Assembly (NCBI GenBank): GCA_905216055.1
Contig: CAJMSH010000005.1
Span: 1-64,000 of the forward strand
Length of the DNA stretch: 64,000 nt
Source: an uncultured bacterium
GTDB lineage: Bacteria > Cyanobacteriota > Vampirovibrionia > Gastranaerophilales > Gastranaerophilaceae
Direction of reading: 5' to 3'
The translations under genes were made by a program, and so were the position numbers. How positions within the stretch are numbered: the stretch's first letter is position 1; every line of letters starts with the position of its first letter. Of the stretch, positions 26,178 to 34,537 are shown one piece after another. A model generated the notes under the pieces. That model searched no databases. It had not been told where the DNA came from and saw only the letters and a list, made by a program, of their open reading frames with translations.

Positions 26178-27200
26178 ATGAAAAACTATTATTCGATTCT
26201 TGGAGTTACACCTGACAGTTCTGATGCAGAAATAAAATCTGCATATAGAAAGCTTGCACGAAAATTTCATCCTGATGTTAATCCTTATGGCACTGAACAA
26301 TTCAAAAATATAACTGAGGCCTATGAGGTTTTATCAGATGCAAAAAAAAGAATGCAGTATGATACAATAAACGGATTTTTCAAGTCTTATAAAAAAGAGG
26401 AAAAACAGCATACATCTTCTCAAAAAGCGCAAAATGAATATAAAAAGAATACATCTTCTCAGAGTAACCCTTCTAATCAGAAGATGTCAAAAGAAGATTT
26501 TTCAAAAAAAATCAATGAGATTTTTGATGAATTTACATCAAAGTCAAAGCAAAAGAAAGCAAAAGAAACTCCAAAACGCGGAGCAGATTTGTATGAAGAT
26601 GTTTCAATAACAATAAAAGAAGCAATAAATGGCGCAGAACGGGTTATAAATGTTGTTCGAACATCAGAATGTCCAAGATGTAAGGGACGAAAATTTATAA
26701 ATGGAGCAATGTGTCTTGAATGTCATGGCAGCGGTGAAAAAACTGAACATAAAAAAATTACCGTTAAAATTCCTAAAAATGTTAAAAACGGTACAAAGTT
26801 ACGTATCCAAAATGAAGGAGAACCGGGTAAATTTGGCGGTAAAAACGGCGATTTATTTATAAAAATTAAAATTGAACCTAATAATAGAATTTCTTTTGAG
26901 GGTAACGATATAATTTATAATATTCCAATCACTCCTTACGAGGCTGCTTTAGGCGGGAAAATTACAATACCTTCTTTTGATACTCGTTTAAGTTTGAAAA
27001 TTCCTCCAATGACACATTCAGGACAAAAGTTTCGACTTGCTGGGCAAGGCTTGAAACATAACGGTAAATCAGGAGATATGATAGTTATTGTGCATATTGA
27101 AATTCCTTATTCTTTGTCGGATGATGAAATAAGACTTTATGAAAAGTTAAAAAAGATATCATCGCACAATAATATTAGAGAGAATTTGTTAAATGAATAG
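26178..27200 (+). CDS. DnaJ-family co-chaperone with shortened zinc finger
   Basis: 340 residues. J-domain 1-65 with HPD at 31-33. A Lys/Ser/Gln-rich linker (70-135) replaces the usual Gly/Phe region. The zinc region has only two of the four CxxCxG motifs (CPRCKGRK and CLECHGSG), so it can hold one zinc site. The two C-terminal substrate-binding barrels follow (ITVKIPKNVKNGTKLRIQNE; TPYEAALGGKITIPSF; LAGQGLKHNGKSGDMIV). It stimulates DnaK ATPase and delivers clients. The gene overlaps queE by 8 nt, and no dnaK or grpE is nearby. Confidence 0.85.
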   Translation: MKNYYSILGVTPDSSDAEIKSAYRKLARKFHPDVNPYGTEQFKNITEAYEVLSDAKKRMQYDTINGFFKSYKKEEKQHTSSQKAQNEYKKNTSSQSNPSNQKMSKEDFSKKINEIFDEFTSKSKQKKAKETPKRGADLYEDVSITIKEAINGAERVINVVRTSECPRCKGRKFINGAMCLECHGSGEKTEHKKITVKIPKNVKNGTKLRIQNEGEPGKFGGKNGDLFIKIKIEPNNRISFEGNDIIYNIPITPYEAALGGKITIPSFDTRLSLKIPPMTHSGQKFRLAGQGLKHNGKSGDMIVIVHIEIPYSLSDDEIRLYEKLKKISSHNNIRENLLNE

Positions 27201-27861
27201 TGTAAAAATTAAAGAAATATTTGAATCAATTCAAGGCGAAGGTCCTTATGTCGGCTATAAACAGCTTTTTATAAGATTTTGTAATTGTAATTTGAAATGC
27301 AATTATTGTGATACTGAATTTTCTGCAGATAGCTCATTTGAAGAGTTTAATCCTTGTGATTTAGCAAATAGGGTTAATTCTTGTGATAAAATTCATTCTG
27401 TTTCTTTAACAGGTGGAGAACCCTTGTTGTCTGTTGAATTTTTAAAGGATTTTCTGCCGCTTGTAAATAAGAAAATTTATCTTGAGACAAATGCGACTTT
27501 AGCTGATAAATTTTTGGAAGTTAAACCTTTTATTGATATCGTTTCTGCTGATATAAAGCTAGAAAGTGCTACAGGAATAAAGAATTCATACAAATTCCAT
27601 GATGAATTTTTCAAAAATTGTTCTGGCGTTGAAACATTTGCCAAAATTGTTTTTAATTCAAAAATTACAGATTTTGAAATTGAAAAATGTTGTGAATTAG
27701 GCAAAAAATATACTATCCCACTTGTTTTACAGCCTGAGATGATTGGGGATAATATGTCTGTTAATAAGGATTTTGCAGCAGAAATTTTAGATAAATTTGT
27801 TGCAAAATATAATAATGTACGCTTAATTCCTCAAGTACATAAGTTTTTAGATATTAGGTAA
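27193..27861 (+). CDS. queE: 7-carboxy-7-deazaguanine synthase
   Basis: 222 residues. IFESIQGEGPYVGYKQLFIRF is the family's entry motif, and CNLKCNYCDT carries the radical-SAM cysteines (Cys32, Cys36, Cys39). SLTGGEPLL binds SAM and VSADIKLES lies in the substrate region. The enzyme turns carboxy-tetrahydropterin into CDG on the way to queuosine or other 7-deazaguanines. It is slightly longer than some relatives. It overlaps the dnaJ-like gene; no queC, queD or queF gene is visible in this window. Confidence 0.9.
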   Translation: MNSVKIKEIFESIQGEGPYVGYKQLFIRFCNCNLKCNYCDTEFSADSSFEEFNPCDLANRVNSCDKIHSVSLTGGEPLLSVEFLKDFLPLVNKKIYLETNATLADKFLEVKPFIDIVSADIKLESATGIKNSYKFHDEFFKNCSGVETFAKIVFNSKITDFEIEKCCELGKKYTIPLVLQPEMIGDNMSVNKDFAAEILDKFVAKYNNVRLIPQVHKFLDIR

Positions 27862-28723
27862 AAAACGGGTTCTTTTTCTTATTAATGTTTGAATTTGAGA
27901 ATAGGTTTGTGTAATTTGTTTGGAATAAGCCAAATGTTGTTTCATTCGTATTTTTTTGATTGTCTTTAGATGAATCTTTTATGAAATCTTTGCTTAGTTT
28001 ATCGATTTCACCTGTTTCTGTATATTTAATAACACTTGTTATTATTTTAGAAATTTCATCATCATTTGAGTTATCTTTAATTGCTATTTGTTTTGAAGTG
28101 TCAGCTTCTTTTTTATTATCTGTATCTGCTATTTCATCTTTACTTACGTTTGCAGGTTCTAATAATTGTTTTTCAATTTTATCCATATCTATTGTTTCTA
28201 ATAATTTTGCTTGCTTTTCATCGTTAAGATTTGAAAATTTAGAATTAAGCTGTACTGCTTTTTGCATACGTTTTGCATATATTACAATTTCTTGTTTCTT
28301 TTGACTTATTTCTTGTTCAAGTTCTTTTACCTTTGATTCCACTTCTGATTGAGTTTTGCAGCTTGAACATTTATCCTTAACTGATGCTATTAATTGATTA
28401 AGTGTGCCACCAAGTGTTTCTATGTTATTTTTTAATTGAGTTCCTACTCTGCATAAGTTTGGAATATTTGAATCAGATAATATCTTTTCTGCTTTTTTTG
28501 CTTCTTTATTTTCTGTGGCAATAGAGTATTGTGATGAAAGTCGGGTTGTCTCCTCATTTATTTTTTTGCTAACATCTTGATTTTCTTTCGTTGTACTATT
28601 TGTTTTATTTTGCGTCCAAATAGACTCATTTTCGGAACTTTTTTCTGTTTTTGTAGTTCCAGCTGATGAGTTTGTGCCGGTTATATTTATCTTGTCTATT
28701 CCATAATAATTTGTGATTTCCAT
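27854..28723 (-). CDS. Low-complexity coiled-coil protein, unknown function
   Basis: About 289 residues from MEITNYYGIDKINITG. It is rich in Ser, Thr, Asn, Lys and Glu, with a strong coiled coil around 110-160 (SEVESKVKELEQEISQKKQE) and a CSSCKTQ pair before it. No signal or membrane segment. The ATG at 28723 is chosen over the one at 28762 because a TATACT box lies 10 nt in front of it, in an AT-rich element that recurs at two other loci. The 3' end overlaps queE by 8 nt convergently. No family recognised. Confidence 0.6.
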   Translation of the reverse strand: MEITNYYGIDKINITGTNSSAGTTKTEKSSENESIWTQNKTNSTTKENQDVSKKINEETTRLSSQYSIATENKEAKKAEKILSDSNIPNLCRVGTQLKNNIETLGGTLNQLIASVKDKCSSCKTQSEVESKVKELEQEISQKKQEIVIYAKRMQKAVQLNSKFSNLNDEKQAKLLETIDMDKIEKQLLEPANVSKDEIADTDNKKEADTSKQIAIKDNSNDDEISKIITSVIKYTETGEIDKLSKDFIKDSSKDNQKNTNETTFGLFQTNYTNLFSNSNINKKKNPFFT

Positions 28724-28746
28724 ATATATATAAAGTATATATTTAC
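28723..28746 (-). promoter_or_regulatory. AT-rich promoter element, copy 1
   Basis: On the minus strand TATATACTTTATATATATA runs into the ATG at 28723. The same core TATATACTTTATATATA occurs at 34401-34424 and 54091-54110. TATACT would be the -10 box. Confidence 0.5.
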
Positions 28747-28823
28747 AATTTTTTTCATTCATAAGTTAAAGTGTTTGCAAATCTTAATATTTTGAATTAT
28801 ACTTTTTATAAAGTGAGGTAAGT

Positions 28824-29384
28824 ATGTCTGTAAAAAGAGTTTTACAATATGGTGAAAAAACATTAAGAGAGCCTTCTAAGGAAGTTCATAAGGTTTCTAA
28901 AAAAATTCAAGATCTTGTTCAAGATTTGTTAGATACAATGTATGCTAAAAACGGTGTAGGTATGGCTGCACCTCAATTGGGTGTAAATTATAGGGTTTTT
29001 GTTGTTGATGTTTCTAAAAATGATGAACCGCTTAATCCTATCGTATTTATTAATCCAAAAATTATAAAAAAATCAGGTGCGATTGTTGCTCAGGAAGGTT
29101 GTATCAGTTTCCCTGAAGCATACACTGATGTTAAACGTTATAAAAACATAATGGTAAAGGCGTTGGACCGTCATGGAAGACCTTTTGTTCTGGAAGCTAA
29201 AGACGGTTGCTTGCTTGCAAGAGCAATTCAGCATGAAAATGATCACTTAGACGGTATTTTGTTTATTGACCATTGTGTAAATCGTTTTGAAACAGATGAG
29301 ATTTTAGCAAAACATAATCTTCCGCCTGTTGATCCTGACAGATTGATTGAAGAACCTGAAATTGATAAGGAGCTTGAAAAATAG
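28824..29384 (+). CDS. def: Peptide deformylase
   Basis: 186 residues with all three motifs: GVGMAAPQLG (45-54), EGCISFPE with metal ligand Cys93, and QHENDHLDG with His137, Glu138 and His141. It removes the formyl group from new proteins. TGAGGT precedes the ATG. The stop TAG overlaps the fmt start GTG by one base, so the two genes are translationally coupled: fmt adds the formyl group that def removes. Confidence 0.95.
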   Translation: MSVKRVLQYGEKTLREPSKEVHKVSKKIQDLVQDLLDTMYAKNGVGMAAPQLGVNYRVFVVDVSKNDEPLNPIVFINPKIIKKSGAIVAQEGCISFPEAYTDVKRYKNIMVKALDRHGRPFVLEAKDGCLLARAIQHENDHLDGILFIDHCVNRFETDEILAKHNLPPVDPDRLIEEPEIDKELEK

Positions 29385-30310
29385 TGATTAATATTGTTTT
29401 TTTCGGAACTCCTGCTATAGGATTAAAATCGTTAGAATATTTGCATAATTCAGATAAATTCAATGTTTTGGCTATTGTGACTCAGCCTGACAAACCCGCA
29501 GGACGCGGACATAAAATTACAATGTCTCCGATTAAACAATATGCTTTGGCAAATAATATTCCTGTATTTCAGCCAAAATCAATCAGAAAAGAACCTGAAA
29601 TTCAAAATGAATTGAAAAAATTAAATCCTGATTTCTTTGTGACATTTGCATTTGGTCAAATTTTGTCACAGGATGTTTTGGATATTCCAAAATTTGCAAC
29701 AATTAATCTTCACGCTTCTCTTTTGCCAAAATACAGAGGTGCAAATCCTATTCAGCGTGCAATTATAAATGGCGATAAAGAAACCGGTATTTGTACTATG
29801 ATTACGGAATTGGGACTTGATTGCGGAGATGTTTGTTTGAGAGAGGTTATAAAAATTCCTGAAGATATGACATGTGTTGATTTATTCAATGAGATAAGTG
29901 AAAAATCACCTGTTCTCATTGAAAAAACGTTAATTGGTCTTGTTGATAAAACAATAACTCCTCAAAAACAGAGTGAAGATGGCGTTTGTATGGCAAATAA
30001 GCTTACTAAAGAGGAAACTCAAATTGATTGGACAAAATCTGCTGAGGATATTCATAATCTGGTTCGCGGTATCTATAAATCTCCATCTGCTTATTTTATC
30101 TATAACGGAAAGATTATAAAAGTGCTTGAAACAAAGGTTATAAAAGAAGATGGTGATTGCGCAAAATTTATGAAGGTTTCAAAAGAAGGAGTTGAAGTTG
30201 GTTGTGGCAAGGATTGCATTTTGCTTGTAAAAGTAAAACCAGAGGGAAAAGGTGAAATGTTTGCAAGGGATTGGGCAAACGGTCAGCAAATTTTTACAAA
30301 GTCTAAATAA
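29384..30310 (+). CDS. fmt: Methionyl-tRNA formyltransferase
   Basis: 308 residues. INIVFFGTPAIGLKSLEYL opens the fold. HASLLPKYRGANPIQRAIINGD is the folate/catalytic signature, and a C-terminal OB-like domain follows (GIYKSPSAYFIYNGKIIKVLE). Uses 10-formyl-tetrahydrofolate to formylate initiator Met-tRNA. The start is GTG overlapping the def stop (TAGTG). Confidence 0.95.
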   Translation: MINIVFFGTPAIGLKSLEYLHNSDKFNVLAIVTQPDKPAGRGHKITMSPIKQYALANNIPVFQPKSIRKEPEIQNELKKLNPDFFVTFAFGQILSQDVLDIPKFATINLHASLLPKYRGANPIQRAIINGDKETGICTMITELGLDCGDVCLREVIKIPEDMTCVDLFNEISEKSPVLIEKTLIGLVDKTITPQKQSEDGVCMANKLTKEETQIDWTKSAEDIHNLVRGIYKSPSAYFIYNGKIIKVLETKVIKEDGDCAKFMKVSKEGVEVGCGKDCILLVKVKPEGKGEMFARDWANGQQIFTKSK

Positions 30311-30331
30311 TTTATATTTAAGGGAAATAAT

Positions 30332-30679
30332 ATGGTTACAAAAGGTATAAGAGGCGCAATTACCGTTGATGAAAATAGTGTTGATGCAATTAAAGATGCA
30401 ACACTGGAGCTTTTACGTGAATTGGTAAAGCAAAATAATATTGATATCTCAAAAATTTCTCATGTTATTTTTACATTAACAGATGACTTGAATGCTGCTT
30501 TCCCTGCGAAGTTTGCAAGAATAGATATGGGCTGGACTGAAACTGCAATGATGTGCTTTCATGAATTAGATGTCCCAAATTCATTATCTAAATGTTTGCG
30601 TGTTCTTATCGTTTTAAATTGCGATGAAAAATTTACACCAAAATTTGTTTACCTGAAAGGTGCATCAAATCTAAGATAA
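30332..30679 (+). CDS. aroH: Chorismate mutase, AroH type
   Basis: 115 residues of the trimeric AroH fold. GIRGAITVDENSVDAI near the start, then FTLTDDLNAAFPAKFAR and FHELDVPNSLSKCLRVLIV match the B. subtilis type, including the active-site Arg near the N-terminus and in CLRV. It converts chorismate to prephenate for Phe/Tyr. It follows fmt by 21 nt with its own GGGA site and overlaps the convergent HerA-like gene by 9 nt. Confidence 0.88.
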   Translation: MVTKGIRGAITVDENSVDAIKDATLELLRELVKQNNIDISKISHVIFTLTDDLNAAFPAKFARIDMGWTETAMMCFHELDVPNSLSKCLRVLIVLNCDEKFTPKFVYLKGASNLR

Positions 30680-32926
30680 TTTTGTAATTTCCGTTACGGC
30701 AGGATCAAGAAGTCTGCGCCCGATTTTTGGAAATTCAATCAAGCATAGCATTTTATTTCCGTATTTTGTCATTTTAGAAACGATGCCTTCGCCATATTTT
30801 GCTGTTGTAACCTTATCACCCGGTTCAAAAGTTTGTGAAGCGGATGCTTCAATATCATCTGCTTCATAGATTGGAACAACAGGTGTGTCAGGTGTTGGAT
30901 TACTAAAATCAACATTTGATGTTATTTCATTATCTGTATTCAAATCTCCTATGAGATTTAAGTCATCTTCAGTCAATTCATCAGTTTCAATGCTATCTAA
31001 ATTGTTGACGTCTATTGTTTCTTCAGGTATTTTTTCATACATTAATTTGTCAACATCTTTTGCTGCTTGTTCAACAAGTGCATCAGTATTTTCTTCAATT
31101 ATTTGCGGCTCTTGAAAATCTGTTGTTATGTCAAGATCATCAATTGAATAATCAATTTCAGGTTCTTCAAGAGTAAGCCCTTCATCTGAATTTTCGTTAT
31201 CGTCTTCTTCTGATTCAAGAATATTGTATATTGTTGTGTCGTCTTGAGGTTCTTCTTCAATTGTTATATCATCTATTTTTGTTTCAATTTCAGGTTCATC
31301 TTCAACGACAATATTTTCTTTTTCTTTTGTATCTTCATTTATAACAGGTTCTTCGTCTGGTGTTTCTATTTCAGAAATTTCTGGTTCTTCTGGTATTTTT
31401 TTTTCAGAAATTTCCGGTTCATTTACTATTTCTACATTATCATCAACTGATATTAATTCAGTATCATCCGTATCCGGTTTTGGTTCTTCGGTAGCTTCTA
31501 CAACATCTTCATCTATAGTAACATCAGGATATTCTATATTGGGAATTTCTGTATTATTATCATTTTCATTTTCTAAAAAAGGGTCATCTTGTTCCGTTTC
31601 GTTAGAAAAAGTTTCTTCTTCTTCTTTTTTTTCTTCTGTTATAGGGCTTTCGTCAGATGAAATTATCACATTTGGCTCTTTTGTAGAACTCACATTTTCT
31701 TCATTTTTAGTGTTGTCGCTATCATCTTCTTTATCAAAGTTAAGCTCATCAAGTTCTACAATTAGTGGAATGTTTTGGGTGTGAGCACCGTAAATTATAA
31801 ATTCATCTTGGTTAAGTTTATTCAAAAATGTATTATATGATGCAAAATCGTGTTGTAGCGTAAGTGGTGCAAATAGTATAAAGTTTTGAGCGATTTCTTT
31901 TAGCTCTTGTACATATTTGAAAGAATGTGAACATATAATTGTTGTATAAACATTTGTTCTTTCAATAAGCTTTTTCAACAATTTTTTATCAGTGTTATCG
32001 TTGTCAACTTTAATAAATGAATATATAGTTTGCTTAATTGAATTCATAGTTTCGCAAATGTACGAAATAACTTCTTTTTGAAGAATTGGTGGAATATTAG
32101 AGATATCAATTACGACATTTTCGCCTTTTTCTATTGCTATACTAAGACTAAGAATATCTTTTAATGTCTCTGCAAAAACGTTTAAATCTTTGTATTTCAA
32201 CAACTTATTTTTTAATAGAATAAGTTGTGTAATTTGGGTTTCTCTGTATTGTTGGTCAACAACATTCAAGAATGTTTCAAACGGAAGGTATTTTTCCGGT
32301 AATGTTTTTGTGTATTCCTGAACTTCAATAAATATATCTTGAATTATGGCTTTGCTTGTCGCATCAACATCTTCAAGGTCGTTATCATAAATGAAGTTTA
32401 TAGTGTCATAATTAAGCGGAAGTTTAAAATCTTTGCCGAATACAATTTTTTGTGCAGAATCAAAAAGTCCGTCAGTATCAATGATTACTGTTTTTTTGTC
32501 TGTTTGCTTAATAATGTTATTTAATAAAATATTAGAATTTTCAACGTTATTAGAGCATATTAGAAGATTATTTTCTAATATCGAATTATCAACTTTTATT
32601 GGAATATCTTGTTGTGCCAATTGTCCTAGTAAAAGAGGGTCTTCAACAGGTATGATGTCAAGAAGTTCTTTTGATGGCAATACAGAAACAGTAGCTTTTA
32701 GTGACGGAATAGTTCCGTTATAGTTCTTTAGAATTCCTTCTTCATTAAAGGTAAAAAGAAGTTTTACAATTGCAAAATTTGATTTAGTGTCAGCTTTAAT
32801 GTTAACAACTTGTGCAACGTATGGTGTATTTGAATCCTCAATTATAACAAATCCTGACAGAGCAAGATTGTCTGCTACATCGTACGCTATTTTTACTAAA
32901 TTGTTCTTAATTTCCAATACCTTCAT
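30671..32926 (-). CDS. HerA-like pseudo-ATPase with acidic linker and PcrA-type Tudor C-terminus
   Basis: 751 residues in three parts. (1) About 1-400: a HAS-barrel-like start (MKVLEIKNNLVKIAYDVADN; PYVAQVVNIKA) and a HerA/FtsK-like ATPase layout with ENVVIDISNIPPILQKEVISYI, but the P-loop position reads LLICSNNVENSNILLNN, lacking the GxxGxGK motif. (2) About 400-690: an extremely Glu/Asp-rich, disordered region with repeated EEPEI-like phrases. (3) The last 55 residues, FEPGDKVTTAKYGEGIVSKM then LIEFPKIGRRLLDPAV, match the Tudor-like C-terminal domain of PcrA/UvrD that contacts RNA polymerase. It probably scaffolds DNA or RNAP contacts rather than pumping DNA. GAGGAAG precedes the ATG; nadD and yqeK lie just upstream. 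Confidence 0.6.
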   Translation of the reverse strand: MKVLEIKNNLVKIAYDVADNLALSGFVIIEDSNTPYVAQVVNIKADTKSNFAIVKLLFTFNEEGILKNYNGTIPSLKATVSVLPSKELLDIIPVEDPLLLGQLAQQDIPIKVDNSILENNLLICSNNVENSNILLNNIIKQTDKKTVIIDTDGLFDSAQKIVFGKDFKLPLNYDTINFIYDNDLEDVDATSKAIIQDIFIEVQEYTKTLPEKYLPFETFLNVVDQQYRETQITQLILLKNKLLKYKDLNVFAETLKDILSLSIAIEKGENVVIDISNIPPILQKEVISYICETMNSIKQTIYSFIKVDNDNTDKKLLKKLIERTNVYTTIICSHSFKYVQELKEIAQNFILFAPLTLQHDFASYNTFLNKLNQDEFIIYGAHTQNIPLIVELDELNFDKEDDSDNTKNEENVSSTKEPNVIISSDESPITEEKKEEEETFSNETEQDDPFLENENDNNTEIPNIEYPDVTIDEDVVEATEEPKPDTDDTELISVDDNVEIVNEPEISEKKIPEEPEISEIETPDEEPVINEDTKEKENIVVEDEPEIETKIDDITIEEEPQDDTTIYNILESEEDDNENSDEGLTLEEPEIDYSIDDLDITTDFQEPQIIEENTDALVEQAAKDVDKLMYEKIPEETIDVNNLDSIETDELTEDDLNLIGDLNTDNEITSNVDFSNPTPDTPVVPIYEADDIEASASQTFEPGDKVTTAKYGEGIVSKMTKYGNKMLCLIEFPKIGRRLLDPAVTEITKLS

Positions 32927-32967
32927 TTAAACTTCCTCACCTTGAAATTTATTTTACCATAAACATG

Positions 32968-33543
32968 CTAATTTTGTAATATATCTTGAAGTTTATTGTA
33001 AATTTCAATTGTTAATAAACATATTTTCAAATCTCTTTTGACCAGACTTTTGATTGTTTCTTTGTAACAGCGTAATAATGCTTTATTTAAGCCGTTTTCT
33101 TCATCTAAAAGAACTCTAATTTGTTCTGAATATTCTTTATCTCTGGTGTTTGGCTCAATTTTGTCAGCTAAGAATACTATTTTTTCAAAATCTGTCATAT
33201 CCAATTTGCCAAGTGTGTGCCATCTTATTGCTGATAATATTTCTTTATCTGTTACATTAAACTCTGTTTCTGCTATAAATGCACTTACAGGTGCGTGTAA
33301 TGTTTTGTAATTAAGCATTTCGCATTCTTCTACTTGTAGATTTTTGTGAATAATGTCTAATAGTTTCTCGTTAGAAAAGCATTTTGCACAATCGTGTAAA
33401 AGCCCCGCAAGATATGCTTTTTCTTCATTTAATCCGTATTTTTTTGCTAATTCTTTTGCACATTCGGCTGTGCCAAGTGTGTGTATGTATCTTTTTTCAT
33501 TAAGATTATTTTTCAACCATTCTTTGATTTTTGTATAGTCCAT
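32968..33543 (-). CDS. yqeK: YqeK-type HD-domain diadenosine tetraphosphatase
   Basis: 191 residues. His21 in YIHTLG, His50-Asp51 in GLLHDCAK, and the downstream HAPVSAF and IRWHTLGK blocks give the HD metal site of YqeK, which hydrolyses Ap4A symmetrically. Overlaps the end of nadD by 38 nt; nadD-yqeK is a very common bacterial pair. The HerA-like gene follows after 41 nt. Confidence 0.88.
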   Translation of the reverse strand: MDYTKIKEWLKNNLNEKRYIHTLGTAECAKELAKKYGLNEEKAYLAGLLHDCAKCFSNEKLLDIIHKNLQVEECEMLNYKTLHAPVSAFIAETEFNVTDKEILSAIRWHTLGKLDMTDFEKIVFLADKIEPNTRDKEYSEQIRVLLDEENGLNKALLRCYKETIKSLVKRDLKICLLTIEIYNKLQDILQN

Positions 33544-34108
33544 TTTTATTAATATATTCCTCTACTTCTTTGGTTACAAGTTCGTTAATCGGTTGTCCTT
33601 CGGCTATTCTCTCTCTTAAGTTTGTTGAGGAGATATCTGTAAATGGCATTTGCGCTATTTCAAAGTTGTAGCCTTTATCTTTTAAATAATCCAGATTAAC
33701 AGTTTCATTTTCTCTTATAAAAACAATAAAATCAACAATATTTTTAAATTTATTAGCTTCATACCAGCTTTCTATCTTTTTGAAGGCGTCTGTTCCTATT
33801 ATAAAATGAATTTTCCCGTCAACATTATATTTTTTGTAAAGCTCTAGTGCTGTAAGATATGAGTATGATTTACCCTCTCTTTGGTATTCAATATCTGATA
33901 TTTCAAATTTTGGGTTATTTTTTATAGCAAGTTTTACCATATTATATCTGTGTGTGCACATTGATGTGTCATAATCCTTGTGTGGCGGCTTATATGCTGG
34001 AATAAAGACAATTTTGTCAAATCCGAAATTATCAATAACATATTGAGCCATTTTAAGGTGTGCTTTATGAATAGGGTTAAAAGTCCCTGAAAAAATACAA
34101 AGTTTCAT
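33506..34108 (-). CDS. nadD: Nicotinate-nucleotide adenylyltransferase
   Basis: 200 residues. CIFSGTFNPIHKAHL holds the (H/T)xxH nucleotidyltransferase motif, FIPAYKPPHKD contacts the nicotinate ribotide, and the late FTDISSTNLRERI is the second ATP site (SSTxLR). It makes deamido-NAD from NaMN. No Shine-Dalgarno sequence: a TATAAT box on the minus strand (34120-34115) lies exactly 6 nt from the ATG, so the mRNA is probably leaderless. Confidence 0.93.
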   Translation of the reverse strand: MKLCIFSGTFNPIHKAHLKMAQYVIDNFGFDKIVFIPAYKPPHKDYDTSMCTHRYNMVKLAIKNNPKFEISDIEYQREGKSYSYLTALELYKKYNVDGKIHFIIGTDAFKKIESWYEANKFKNIVDFIVFIRENETVNLDYLKDKGYNFEIAQMPFTDISSTNLRERIAEGQPINELVTKEVEEYINKNGLYKNQRMVEK

Positions 34109-34114
34109 AGCCCG

Positions 34115-34120
34115 ATTATA
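34115..34120 (-). promoter_or_regulatory. TATAAT -10 box 6 nt before nadD (leaderless)
   Basis: Minus-strand TATAAT, then CGGGCT, then ATG. No ribosome binding site. Confidence 0.7.
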
Positions 34121-34132
34121 TCATAAATTTGC

Positions 34133-34161
34133 ATAATAAAAAGCAGAACCGAAGTTCTGCT
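34133..34161 (-). terminator. Terminator with UUCG tetraloop
   Basis: Minus-strand AGCAGAAC-TTCG-GTTCTGCT followed by TTTTTATT. It closes the small gene at 34203-34367 just ahead of the nadD promoter. Confidence 0.8.
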
Positions 34162-34202
34162 GATAAAAATTTGTAGGGGAAAAATTAATTGGAGTTAAAA
34201 TG

Positions 34203-34367
34203 TTAGATTAAATGTAAAGCTTGTTTATTTGCCATTGCGATGAAATTCATCTGTGCAAAAAGTAAGTCTGAACGATCTTCAAAAGGCTGATTATTATTGA
34301 CTGTAACTTGATTTTCATAGATGTTTTTTAATTTGTCATCAATTTTTTTCAAATTTGCAACTGCCAT
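34203..34367 (-). CDS. Small 54-residue helical protein
   Basis: Starts MAVANLKKIDDKLKNIYENQ and ends DLLFAQMNFIAMANKQALHL-I. GAGAGG lies 7 nt before the ATG, an AT-rich promoter element is at 34401-34424, and a UUCG-loop terminator follows, so it is a complete monocistronic gene. The C-terminal phrase resembles the MANPMDQDFMAMATGMNN tail of the protein at 60390 and the small protein at 53703. Predicted all-helical, without signal peptide. Function unknown. Confidence 0.65.
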   Translation of the reverse strand: MAVANLKKIDDKLKNIYENQVTVNNNQPFEDRSDLLFAQMNFIAMANKQALHLI

Positions 34368-34400
34368 TTTTATGCCTCTCAATCTTCTTATTTATTGCTT

Positions 34401-34424
34401 GTGTATATATAAAGTATATACACA
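34401..34424 (-). promoter_or_regulatory. AT-rich promoter element, copy 2
   Basis: Minus-strand TGTATATACTTTATATATAC upstream of the 54-residue gene. TATACT (34418-34413) as -10 would give a leader of about 40 nt containing the GAGAGG site. Confidence 0.55.
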
Positions 34425-34537
34425 TTTGAAAATTTCACAAACAGCTTAATTCGTTACATTTCTTTACAATTAATTTATAAAAGCAATATTTGAATAAGTT
34501 TTGTTTTTATATTTATATAGGGGAAAATAGGAAAATT

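Noticed and set aside
30885..32723. Plus-strand ORFs opposite the HerA-like gene
   Set aside because: They are complements of the acidic region (Ser/Phe-rich mirror text) without start signals.
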